In this document: positions 7,023 through 13,357 of the stretch, in pieces
Position numbering within the stretch: the first letter of the stretch is position 1
Layout of the letters: each line of letters begins with the position of its first letter
NCBI GenBank assembly: GCA_011371465.1
Contig: DRQL01000197.1
Coordinates: forward strand, 1 to 13,357
DNA length: 13,357 nucleotides
Reading direction: 5' to 3'
Origin: Gammaproteobacteria bacterium
GTDB taxonomy: Bacteria; Pseudomonadota; Gammaproteobacteria; DSM-19610
Position numbers and translations under genes: made by a program
Notes under the pieces: generated by a model
Seen by the model: the letters and a program-made list of their open reading frames with translations, nothing else
Told to the model about the DNA's origin: nothing
Database searches by the model: none

Positions 7023-9689
7023 TCACTCCAGGCTTTTCGATACGATCTCGAACACATCCCGGGACAGGTCATCGGCGCTCAGGATCCGCTTCAGTTCTTC
7101 CTGCATCAGCGACTGGCGCTGCTCGTCAAAGCGCTTCCAGCGACTCAGGGCACTTACCAGGCGGGCTGCAATCTGCGGGTTGATACGGTCGAGCTCCAGT
7201 ACCCGGTCCGCAAGAAAGCGGTAACCGGCACCGTCCGCTGCGTGGAAACGCACCTGGTTTCCCATGCAGAATCGTCCGACCAGTGCGCGCACCTTGTTGG
7301 GGTTGGTGATTCGGAAAGCGGGGTGTGTCAGTAGAGCTTCAACCTGTTGCAGGGTATCCGGCAGGGGTGAACCCGCCTGGATGGCAAACCACTTGTCGAC
7401 CACCTGCGGGTCGTGCTGCCATTGTTCATAGAACCGCTGCAGCTGCTCCGCGCGTTCCGGCCAGTCATAGCCAGACAGGGCGGACAGCGCCGCCAGCGTG
7501 TCGGTCATGTTGTGGGCCTGTTGCAGTTGCGCAAGGCATAGCTGGCGGGCCTCGTCCGTGCCGCTCTCCAGCAGGTAGGACAGGCACAGGTTGCGCAGCG
7601 AACGCCGGCCCATGCTGGCTGCGTCGAAGCGGTAGGGTTGCTCCGAACCCTGGCGGTGGTAGATATCCAGGAAGTGATTGTACAGGCGTTCCGCCAGTTG
7701 CCGGCGCATAAAGTTACGCGCGCGGTGGATGGCGTCCACGTCGACGCGGTCGCACTGGTCGGCGAGGTAGGATTCGGACGGCAGGGTCAGTGCCTGGGTG
7801 ACCAGCGCCGGGTCAAGTTCGGGGTGCTGCAGGGTTTTCCGGAAGGCCTCGACAAAGTCATCCTGCAGGGACAGCGCCGTCTTTTGCTGTACCTGTCGCA
7901 CCAGTTGCAGCAGTGTCTGGCTGGCCAGGGTCTGGCCAGCATCCCAGCGGTTGAACGGGTCCGGGTCATGCGCAAACAGGAAGGCCAGTTCTGCATCCGA
8001 CCGTTCCACGGCCAGTTTTACCGGCGCCGAAAAACCGCGCAGCAGGGATACCACGGGTGGTGCCTCAATGCCGGTGAATTCGAATTCCTGTGAAGCCTGT
8101 TTCAGTTCCAGCAGGCAGTGCCGGCCGGCCGGTTGTTCCGCGCCGGCCAGGTGCAGCGACAGGGCCTGACCGGAGGCATCCAGCAGCGCCAGTTCCACCG
8201 GGATGTGGAACGGCTCCTTGTGCGCCTGTCCGGGGGTGGGCGGGCAGTGCTGGGACAGGGTGAGGCGATAGCTCTGTGCCTGCGCGTCGTAGTGGCCTTC
8301 GGCGTGGATGACCGGTGTGCCCGCCTGGCTGTACCAGCGCCGGAACTGTGCCAGGTCCACCCCGTTGGCGTCTTCCATGGCGCTGACAAAGTCATCGGTA
8401 GTGACTGCCTGCCCGTCGTGGCGCTCAAAGTAGAGGTCACAGCCCTTGCGGAAGCCCTCGCGGCCCAGCAGTGTGCAGATCATGCGCACCACTTCCGCGC
8501 CCTTGTTGTACACAGTGACGGTGTAGAAGTTGCTGATTTCGATATAGGCATCCGGGCGTACCGGGTGTGCCATCGGGCTGGCATCCTGGGCGAACTGGAC
8601 ACTGCGTAACACGTTGACGTCGGCGATGCGTTTGACCGGACGGGAGTTGAGGTCCGCGCTGAACTCCTGGTCCCGGAACACGGTGAAGCCCTCTTTCAGG
8701 CTGAGCTGGAACCAGTCCCGGCAGGTGACCCGGTTGCCCGACCAGTTGTGAAAATACTCGTGACCGATAATGCTCTGGATATTGTAGTAATCCGCGTCGG
8801 TGGCGGTCTCCGGGCTTGCCAGCACGCAGGAGGCGTTGAAAATGTTCAGGCCCTTGTTCTCCATGGCCCCCATGTTGAAATCGTTGACCGCCACGATCAT
8901 GAAGATGTCGAGGTCGTATTCCCGGCCGTAAGTCTCTTCGTCCCACTGCATGGCCTGCTTGAGCGAGGCCAGGGCGTGATCGCACTTGGCGCTGTTTTCC
9001 GCTTCGACAAAAATCTTCAGGGTGACTTCGCGGCCGGAGCGGGTGCGAAAGCGGTCTTCCTGACAGTGCAGGTCACCGGCCACCAGCGCGAACAGGTAAC
9101 TGGGCTTGGGGAAGGGGTCCTGCCAGGTCACCCAGTGCCGGCCGTCCTCCAGCTCCCCCTGTTCGACCGGGTTCCCGTTGGACAGCAGTACCGGGTAGCG
9201 CGTCCGGTCGGCGACCAGCGTGGTGGTGAAACGCGCCATGACGTCGGGGCGGTCCGGGAAGTAGGTGATGCGGCGAAAGCCCTCGGCTTCGCACTGGGTG
9301 CAGAACATGTGGCCGGAGACGTACAGGCCTTCCAGCGCGGTGTTCCGGTCCGGGTGGATGCGGGTTTCGATTTCCACTACCGCGCCGTCGCGCGGATTGC
9401 TCAGCAGCAGTTGCTCGTCATCCCGCTGGTAGTCCGTATCCTTCAGCAGCGCACCGTCCAGGCGGATCGACACCAGTTCCAGGTCCTGGCCGTGCAGCTG
9501 GAGTATCCGCGGGTCGTCAGCGGCCGCCGGGTTGTGGCGGACCACCAGGCGGCTATGGACGCGGGTGGTACCGGGCTCCAGTTCAAAACGCAGTGCAACC
9601 TCGTCCACCAGGCAGGCCGGCGGCCGGTAGTCTTTCAGGTAGATGGTGCGCGGTGCCGACGCCGCGTTGTCCTTGGCAATGTCCGCCAT
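7023..9689 (-). CDS. pepN: Aminopeptidase N (M1 family, PepN)
   Basis: Cytoplasmic zinc exopeptidase that removes N-terminal residues in the late steps of protein turnover. The 888-residue product aligns with E. coli PepN throughout. It has QCEAEGFRRITYFPDRPDV (132-150), the exopeptidase motif GAMEN (274-278), the zinc motif HEYFH (310-314; His310, Glu311, His314), the third ligand Glu333 in SLKEGFTVFRDQE, and the transition-state tyrosine Tyr394 in VTVYNKGAEV. The long C-terminal helical domain is intact to the stop. The frame is open to an ATG at 9749, but the ATG at 9689 is preferred because it matches the E. coli N-terminus, and the extra 20 residues look like untranslated leader. Its start is 95 bases downstream of the peroxiredoxin-like stop. 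No signal peptide is present, as expected. Confidence 0.96.
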   Translation of the reverse strand: MADIAKDNAASAPRTIYLKDYRPPACLVDEVALRFELEPGTTRVHSRLVVRHNPAAADDPRILQLHGQDLELVSIRLDGALLKDTDYQRDDEQLLLSNPRDGAVVEIETRIHPDRNTALEGLYVSGHMFCTQCEAEGFRRITYFPDRPDVMARFTTTLVADRTRYPVLLSNGNPVEQGELEDGRHWVTWQDPFPKPSYLFALVAGDLHCQEDRFRTRSGREVTLKIFVEAENSAKCDHALASLKQAMQWDEETYGREYDLDIFMIVAVNDFNMGAMENKGLNIFNASCVLASPETATDADYYNIQSIIGHEYFHNWSGNRVTCRDWFQLSLKEGFTVFRDQEFSADLNSRPVKRIADVNVLRSVQFAQDASPMAHPVRPDAYIEISNFYTVTVYNKGAEVVRMICTLLGREGFRKGCDLYFERHDGQAVTTDDFVSAMEDANGVDLAQFRRWYSQAGTPVIHAEGHYDAQAQSYRLTLSQHCPPTPGQAHKEPFHIPVELALLDASGQALSLHLAGAEQPAGRHCLLELKQASQEFEFTGIEAPPVVSLLRGFSAPVKLAVERSDAELAFLFAHDPDPFNRWDAGQTLASQTLLQLVRQVQQKTALSLQDDFVEAFRKTLQHPELDPALVTQALTLPSESYLADQCDRVDVDAIHRARNFMRRQLAERLYNHFLDIYHRQGSEQPYRFDAASMGRRSLRNLCLSYLLESGTDEARQLCLAQLQQAHNMTDTLAALSALSGYDWPERAEQLQRFYEQWQHDPQVVDKWFAIQAGSPLPDTLQQVEALLTHPAFRITNPNKVRALVGRFCMGNQVRFHAADGAGYRFLADRVLELDRINPQIAARLVSALSRWKRFDEQRQSLMQEELKRILSADDLSRDVFEIVSKSLE

Positions 9690-9784
9690 AGTGTGCAGTT
9701 CCACGGTAAATGTCAGTGAGTGATTCCGGCCCTGATCGGGCCAGTGCATTGTAGGCAGACTCGGGCACTGCGCCTAGCGAAATA

Positions 9785-10441
9785 TCAGGACAGTGTTCGC
9801 AGTGCGGCAAGGATGTCGTCGGGTTCCATGCGTTTTGTGTAGTCTTTGTCCACGTGCGCGGCGCGGATGATGCCGTCGCGGTCGATCACGTAGGTGGCGG
9901 GTACCGGCAGTTCATAGCGGTCATCACCGTTGGCGCCCGGCAGGTCGATGCCCCATTCCAGGTACAGCGGTCGCAGCGATTCGTGTACCGACATGACCAG
10001 GCCGTATTCATTCGCAACGCGATTCCCCGGATCGCTGAGCACATCGAATTCGAGATCCAGTTTTTCAGCGTGGGTCAGGGAGGCATCCGGTTTTTCCGGG
10101 GAAACCGCGATCAGCCGGGCGCCACAGGTGCGAATGTCCGGCAAGCACTGCTGCAGGGCGTTGAGTTCCAGGTTACAGAACGGGCACCAGGAACCGCGGT
10201 AAAAACTCAGCACCACCGGGCCGTCCGCGAGGGCTTCGCGAAGGCTCAGCGATCCACCGCGTACACTGGCGAGTACGAAGTCCGGCGCCGGGTCGCCGCT
10301 GGTCCTGGCGGCAGCGGCAACGCTGGATGACAGTAACTCCTGGAATGCGGCGCCTACGATAGCCTGTTGCTCTTCCGGCAGCGCGGATACGAACTCCTGC
10401 AGGGTCTGTTGGGTCTGTGCTGCGAGTGTGGGTTGTTCCAT
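9785..10441 (-). CDS. Peroxiredoxin-like AhpC/TSA-family protein
   Basis: A 218-residue thioredoxin-fold protein, probably a thiol peroxidase or reductase in the cytoplasm. A helical N-terminal extension (about 1-48) precedes the redoxin domain: GDPAPDF (49-55), FYRGSWCPFCNLELNAL (80-96) with active-site Cys86 and Cys89, IAVSPEK (111-117), and PATYVIDRDGIIR (181-193). The CxxC site is unlike the single peroxidatic cysteine of classical AhpC (PxxxTxxC), so the substrate is uncertain. The start is the ATG at 10441, which follows GGAG at six bases; the ATG four codons earlier has no ribosome-binding site. The gene lies 51 bases after tetR, and the gap contains the same nonamer as the tetR promoter, pointing to control by that repressor. 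There is no signal peptide. Confidence 0.85.
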   Translation of the reverse strand: MEQPTLAAQTQQTLQEFVSALPEEQQAIVGAAFQELLSSSVAAAARTSGDPAPDFVLASVRGGSLSLREALADGPVVLSFYRGSWCPFCNLELNALQQCLPDIRTCGARLIAVSPEKPDASLTHAEKLDLEFDVLSDPGNRVANEYGLVMSVHESLRPLYLEWGIDLPGANGDDRYELPVPATYVIDRDGIIRAAHVDKDYTKRMEPDDILAALRTLS

Positions 10442-10458
10442 GGGTATCTCCATGTATG

Positions 10459-10474
10459 TTAACTAACTAATTTT
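10459..10474 (-). promoter_or_regulatory. Putative TetR-family site before the peroxiredoxin-like gene
   Basis: The minus strand reads AAAATTAGTTAGTTAA here. TAGTTAGTT (10461-10469) is identical to the nonamer at the tetR promoter (11075-11083). It starts 20 bases upstream of the peroxiredoxin-like ATG. The second half of the tetR site (the inverted CAACT arm) is not repeated, so this would be a half-conserved operator. I could not place a -35/-10 pair in the 51-base gap. Confidence 0.45.
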
Positions 10475-10492
10475 GGCGGCTTTAAAAAAGGC

Positions 10493-11050
10493 TTACAGGG
10501 TATCCAGCCATTCCCGGGTACGGTTGACCATGGTTTTTACGACTTCAGGGTCCTTGAGCGCATTGGCGATCAGGCTCATACCCTGCAGGTTCGACACCAG
10601 CTGCAGCGCCAGCGCCCGGGCATCGGGTTTGCCCATGGCTTCAAACTGTTCCTGTACCCAGTCCAGCACCACCGCGATGAGATCAGTGGAGGACGGGTTC
10701 AGCGCCCCCTCGTAGTGGCTCAGCTCGTAGGACAGGGTGCCAAGGGGGCAGCCGTTTTCCGACAGCTCCCTGCGCACGGTCAGGGGGTAGTCGAGCAGGC
10801 ACCGCAAACGGTCCTGCGGGTCATCGGCTTCGGAACACTGTTCCAGCAGTTGCCGGATCGCGTTGATGCGAATGTCGATGATGGATTTGCAGATGTCGTC
10901 CTTGGTTTTGAAATAGTAATAGACGTTGCCCAGCGGCACCCTGGAATCTTCGGCAATATCGGCCAGGGTCGTCTGCCGGAAGCCCTTGCTGAGGATAAGG
11001 CGGTCCGCAGAGCGTAGCAGGCGTTCGCGTTTGTCACTGGTCCTGGGCAC
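10493..11050 (-). CDS. TetR/AcrR-family transcriptional regulator
   Basis: A 185-residue repressor-type protein. The N-terminal helix-turn-helix is clear (about 8-55): LLRSADRLILSKGFRQTTL, ADIAEDSRVPLGNVYYYFK, then KDDICKSII. The C-terminal ligand domain contains Cys101 in NGCPLGTLSYEL (99-110), which lines up with the segment around Cys106 of the bleach- and electrophile-sensing NemR (SGCLTVKLSAEV, from memory). Further cysteines are at 54, 72 and 84. The start is GTG at 11050 with a weak GTGAG upstream. It is followed after 51 bases by the peroxiredoxin-like gene, most likely its target. An inverted repeat at its own promoter suggests autorepression. The inducer is not evident; redox or electrophile sensing is an inference from the cysteine and the neighbour. 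Confidence 0.92.
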   Translation of the reverse strand: MPRTSDKRERLLRSADRLILSKGFRQTTLADIAEDSRVPLGNVYYYFKTKDDICKSIIDIRINAIRQLLEQCSEADDPQDRLRCLLDYPLTVRRELSENGCPLGTLSYELSHYEGALNPSSTDLIAVVLDWVQEQFEAMGKPDARALALQLVSNLQGMSLIANALKDPEVVKTMVNRTREWLDTL

Positions 11051-11066
11051 AGCTCACGTCCAATTC

Positions 11067-11083
11067 AGTTGAACAACTAACTA
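11067..11083 (-). promoter_or_regulatory. Putative operator at the tetR promoter
   Basis: The plus strand reads AGTTG-AA-CAACT (11067-11078), a 5-base inverted repeat, running into AACTAACTA (11075-11083). It begins one base downstream of the -10 element, so it covers the expected transcription start, where a bound TetR dimer would block initiation. The nonamer recurs at 10461-10469 before the neighbouring gene. Confidence 0.55.
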
Positions 11084-11084
11084 C

Positions 11085-11112
11085 AGTCTAGCGGTGTGTG
11101 GCGGGAAGTCAA
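11085..11112 (-). promoter_or_regulatory. Sigma70-like promoter of tetR
   Basis: On the minus strand, -35 TTGACT (11107-11112) and -10 TAGACT (11085-11090) are separated by 16 bases. The predicted start falls near 11078, about 28 bases before the GTG, inside the putative operator. Confidence 0.6.
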
Positions 11113-11169
11113 GAGTCCCGGCCTGGTTACGCTGCGCAGTCCGGCGCATCATAGAGTAGGTGTTATCCG

Positions 11170-12186
11170 TTACGCAACCGCCAGGTACCGGTCCCGCTTA
11201 CGGTTTTCCCACATGGCGCGGGCCAGCTCCAGCGCCTGGTCGGGCGTATCGGCCTTGCCCATCAGCTGCAGTGCGATGGCGGCGGTGCCGGTGATCGCGC
11301 CCACGCCGTATTCATCGTCGCGCTCGCCGCGCCACACCTGGGCCAGGCGCCGGATATCGAGGCTGGTTTCCTTCATGTGACGACGCGGGAACAGCGCCGG
11401 CCATTCTTCCTCCACCAGTTCGTCCCGGTGCACGCGCTGCACCAGGCAGGGGCTGTCCGGGTCGCGTTCGATTTCACCGCCTTCGCCCTTGATGACGGCC
11501 ACGTTCGACTCGTTGAGCAACTGGGCGGCTTCCTGGTGCACCGGCCGGTAGCCCGGGTGGAAGATGCCCTGCATGACAAACGGGGCGTGGAAGGGATTGA
11601 GGCTGCGGGCCAGGGTGTGCACCGGTGAGCGCAGGCCCAGCAGCGGGCGCAGTTCGATGATCTGGTGCAGGCGCGGACACAGGAACTCGATATCCAGGTA
11701 GGCAAAGTGTTCACGACGCATCCGCTCGCAGGCTTCGGCAATCGAGCGGCAGGGGGGAATGCCGAGTTCGGCCAGTACATCGCGGGTATAGATGCGGCCG
11801 TTGGTATGACCGCTGGCCCCGTGCATGAACACGGTAGTGCCGTTTTCCGCCAGCAACAGTGTGGACAGGATGAACCAGGGCAGGTGACGGCGTTTGCCGG
11901 CATAGGAAGACCAGTCGAGGTCGACCGGCGGCGCATCGTCCGGGATCTCCAGCCAGTCGCGCGCCGCGCGCACGAACCCGGCCAGCTCCGGCGGCGACTC
12001 TTCCTTGACGCGCATCAGGATCAGGAAAGCGCCCAGCTGTTCCGGTTCCACCTCATCGTTAAGGATCATTCGCATGGCCTTGAAGGCTTCTTCCTCGGTC
12101 AGTGGGCGCGAGCCGTTTTTGCCTTTGCCGAGGATGCGGACGTACTCGGCAAAGGGGTGTTCTGTGTAGGCGGTTTTCTGCACCAT
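11170..12186 (-). CDS. ybiB: YbiB-like protein (TrpD2 family, anthranilate phosphoribosyltransferase homologue)
   Basis: A 338-residue member of the glycosyltransferase family 3 fold shared with TrpD. The N-terminal helical segment (EYVRILGKGKNGSRPLTEEEA, about 14-34, and LGAFLILMRVKEES, 51-64) is the TrpD-like dimer domain. The large domain has HGASGHTNGR (122-131), ELRPLLGLRSPVHTLARSLNPF (178-199), and GEGGEIERDP (234-243). The TrpD motif GTGGD is missing, so it is not a tryptophan-pathway enzyme; E. coli YbiB/TrpD2 is known as a nucleic-acid-binding, SOS-regulated protein. I did not find a LexA box before this copy. The frame extends to a TTG at 12204, but the ATG at 12186 follows AGGAT and is preferred. 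It is separated from yccA by a terminator and a REPIN-like element and from tetR by 119 bases. Confidence 0.85.
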   Translation of the reverse strand: MVQKTAYTEHPFAEYVRILGKGKNGSRPLTEEEAFKAMRMILNDEVEPEQLGAFLILMRVKEESPPELAGFVRAARDWLEIPDDAPPVDLDWSSYAGKRRHLPWFILSTLLLAENGTTVFMHGASGHTNGRIYTRDVLAELGIPPCRSIAEACERMRREHFAYLDIEFLCPRLHQIIELRPLLGLRSPVHTLARSLNPFHAPFVMQGIFHPGYRPVHQEAAQLLNESNVAVIKGEGGEIERDPDSPCLVQRVHRDELVEEEWPALFPRRHMKETSLDIRRLAQVWRGERDDEYGVGAITGTAAIALQLMGKADTPDQALELARAMWENRKRDRYLAVA

Positions 12187-12248
12187 AGTAGTTATCCTGG
12201 TCAATACGCGTCCGGCATAACCTCGCGCGTATCTGCCTGTAAAACTGC

Positions 12249-12316
12249 GCAGGAGCGGTCGCCTGACCGCGAAGGGGTTTGGACGTTGCCTTTAGCGGTC
12301 AGGCGACCGCTCCTGC
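12249..12316. repeat. REPIN-like pair of inverted palindromes, copy C
   Basis: Two identical 22-base units (12249-12270 and 12295-12316) are perfect inverted repeats with a 24-base centre. Each has head GCAGGAGC and stem GCGGTC/GACCGC around a GCCT loop. Unlike copies A and B, both units are of the GGTC subtype. The heads point outward. It lies upstream of ybiB and downstream of yccA. A single-stranded form could fold as one long hairpin. Confidence 0.88.
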
Positions 12317-12356
12317 GGGGAGGTTGAGGCGACAGTATATTGCGGGAGCCGGATAC

Positions 12357-12385
12357 GAAAAAGCCCCGGAAACCGGGGCTTTTTC
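12357..12385. terminator. Bidirectional intrinsic terminator after yccA
   Basis: GAAAAAGCCCCGG (12357-12369) and CCGGGGCTTTTTC (12373-12385) form a perfect 13-base-pair stem with an AAA loop, with A- and T-runs on the two sides, so it can work both ways. It lies 22 bases beyond the yccA stop and should insulate yccA from ybiB. Confidence 0.9.
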
Positions 12386-12406
12386 AGGAACAGGAACGTC
12401 CCGCGG

Positions 12407-13075
12407 TCAGTCATCACCACTGAAGGCTGCCAGCAGCTGCAACAGGCTGAGGAACAGGTTGTAGATGCTGACGTACAGCGTAATGGTCGCCATGATGTAG
12501 TTGGTTTCGCCGCCGTGGATGATGGCGCTGGTCTGGTACAGGATCAGGCCCGACATCAACAGGACGAACATGGCGGAAACCGCCAGCGACAGCCCCGGCA
12601 TGGAGAACAGCGCCGCCGCGATACCGGCCAGGAACGCCACCAGGATACCCACCATCAGGAAGGCGCCCATGAAGCTGAAATCCTTGCGGCTGGTCAGGGC
12701 ATAGCCGGACAGGCTGAGGAAGATCACGCCGGTGCCACCCAGCGCCGTCATGATGATCTGGTCACCGTTGGGCAGGCCGGCGTACATATTCAGGATCGGC
12801 CCGAGCGTATAGCCCATGAAACCGGTCAGGGCGAAGACGAACACCAGCCCCATGGCGCTGTCACGGAAGCGCGTGGTCAGGAACAGCAGTCCGAAATACC
12901 CGGCAAAGGTAATCAGCATGCCCGGGTAGGGCAGGTTCAGCGCCATTGATACACCGGCCGTCAGCGCACTGAACAGCAGTGTCATTGACAAAAGTATATA
13001 GGTATTACGGATTACCTTGTTGGTCGACAGCACCGAAGGCTGCGAACGGGTAACCGTGCTCGCCAGTCTAGTCAT
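12407..13075 (-). CDS. yccA: Bax inhibitor-1/YccA family membrane protein
   Basis: A 222-residue inner-membrane protein of the BI-1 (TMBIM) family, similar in length to E. coli YccA (219). E. coli YccA is a substrate and modulator of the FtsH protease, protecting SecY when translocons jam. Seven hydrophobic segments are visible, roughly at 24-47, 52-68, 74-93, 108-128, 135-157, 162-180 and 192-216. The family-typical features are FMGYTLGPILNMY (86-98), YQTSAIIHGGETNYI (180-194) and SIYNLFLSLLQLL (203-215). The N-terminus (1-20) is polar and cytoplasmic. The ATG at 13075 has only a weak ribosome-binding site but a good promoter upstream. The gene is monocistronic, bounded by the terminator at 12357-12385. 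Confidence 0.92.
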   Translation of the reverse strand: MTRLASTVTRSQPSVLSTNKVIRNTYILLSMTLLFSALTAGVSMALNLPYPGMLITFAGYFGLLFLTTRFRDSAMGLVFVFALTGFMGYTLGPILNMYAGLPNGDQIIMTALGGTGVIFLSLSGYALTSRKDFSFMGAFLMVGILVAFLAGIAAALFSMPGLSLAVSAMFVLLMSGLILYQTSAIIHGGETNYIMATITLYVSIYNLFLSLLQLLAAFSGDD

Positions 13076-13110
13076 AGGGTCTTGATCCGCGTTTACATGA
13101 ACTTAACGGA

Positions 13111-13138
13111 ATTATAACAGTTCCGCGCGGTTTGACGA
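13111..13138 (-). promoter_or_regulatory. Sigma70-like promoter of yccA
   Basis: On the minus strand, a perfect -10 TATAAT (13111-13116) is preceded by TGT, giving an extended -10. A weaker -35, TCGTCA (13133-13138), lies 16 bases upstream. The expected start is about 30 bases before the ATG. Confidence 0.65.
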
Positions 13139-13179
13139 GACATCCGGAACAAAGTTCCCGCCGGCCCGCTGCCCGCGGA

Positions 13180-13222
13180 AAAGGGGGCAGAGGGAATATT
13201 GGTTAATTCCTCCGTCCCCTTT
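13180..13222. repeat. Imperfect hairpin between yccA and tRNA-Ser
   Basis: Bases 13180-13197 pair with 13205-13222 around a seven-base loop, with 14 Watson-Crick pairs, two G-T pairs and two mismatches. The right arm contains TTCCTCCGTCCCCTTT. No gene ends into it on the plus strand within the window, so a terminator role is not obvious. The GGGGACGGAGGAATT type of motif recurs in many proteobacterial genomes, sometimes near Y1-type transposases; that link is from memory and is not shown here. Confidence 0.5.
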
Positions 13223-13284
13223 ACTTTCGTTCCGGTGCTTCCGTAGCGGGTGCAACTTCGTTTATCCTTAGCCACTTAGCGCTC

Positions 13285-13357
13285 GGAGAGGTGACTGAGC
13301 GGTTGAAAGTACCGGTCTTGAAAACCGGCGAGGGTTTACGCCCTCCGAGGGTTCGAA
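13285..13357 (+). tRNA. tRNA-Ser(UGA), 3' end cut by the window edge
   Basis: The sequence starts with acceptor GGAGAGG, has a D-loop with GAGCGGTTGAAAG, an anticodon stem CCGGT/ACCGG (13312-13316/13324-13328) and the loop CTTGAAA with anticodon TGA at 13319-13321, which reads UCA and related serine codons. The long class II variable arm (GAGGG-TTTAC-GCCCTC) confirms serine. The T-arm begins with GGGTTCGAA and the window ends there; about 17 bases are missing. Confidence 0.95.

Noticed and set aside
8748..9719. Plus-strand frame of 323 codons opposite pepN
   Set aside because: Antisense to the PepN catalytic domain; its sequence is a mirror of conserved PepN motifs and has no family of its own.
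2487..12316. CRISPR array
   Set aside because: The repeated units are few, far apart, palindromic and in opposite orientations, with no regular spacers and no cas genes.
13285..13357. tRNA-Ser as an integration site of a genomic island
   Set aside because: The 3' end, where an attachment site would be, is outside the window, and there is no integrase in view.

Overview
The window looks like ordinary chromosomal DNA of a GC-rich gammaproteobacterium. AroG-type DAHP synthase, DusA, TrxC, an Escherichia-like PepN, YbiB and YccA all align closely with gammaproteobacterial families. The order matches no genome I can name, so genus is left open. Eleven protein genes are supported, plus one tRNA gene cut by the right edge. 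No phage, insertion sequence, CRISPR array or secretion cluster is visible.

Layout. Bases 1-449 hold no convincing gene, only an orphan hairpin. A FitAB-type toxin-antitoxin pair (450-1092, +) sits behind an operator-like promoter. A 294-base gap leads to aroG (+). galE and a membrane-anchored FMN/3Fe-4S glutamate-synthase-like protein follow on the minus strand. dusA (+) is divergent from the latter and convergent with trxC (-), the two stops being 10 bases apart. The minus strand then carries, in transcription order from the right, yccA, ybiB, a TetR-family regulator, a thioredoxin-fold peroxiredoxin-like gene, pepN and trxC. A tRNA-Ser(UGA) gene starts on the plus strand at the right end.

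How the parts relate. Most genes are unrelated housekeeping functions: aromatic amino-acid entry, UDP-galactose/UDP-glucose exchange, tRNA modification, peptide breakdown, membrane protein quality control. Two groups look like regulated modules. The first is the toxin-antitoxin pair: its promoter has an extended -10 element that is itself one of three copies of the octamer TGCTATCA, within a perfect 12-base inverted repeat. The second is tetR plus the peroxiredoxin-like gene. The same nonamer, TAGTTAGTT on the coding strand, lies just downstream of the tetR -10 element and again just upstream of the peroxiredoxin start. The TetR protein has a cysteine placed like the redox-sensing Cys106 of NemR.

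Structure outside genes. Three intergenic regions hold paired, inverted REP-like palindromes (REPIN-like), built from two stem-loop subtypes with a common GNAGGAGC head. A different imperfect hairpin lies between yccA and the tRNA gene. A 13-bp bidirectional terminator ends yccA. I see no wholly new system. The most testable items are the tetR/peroxiredoxin switch, the FitAB operator and the REPIN families.
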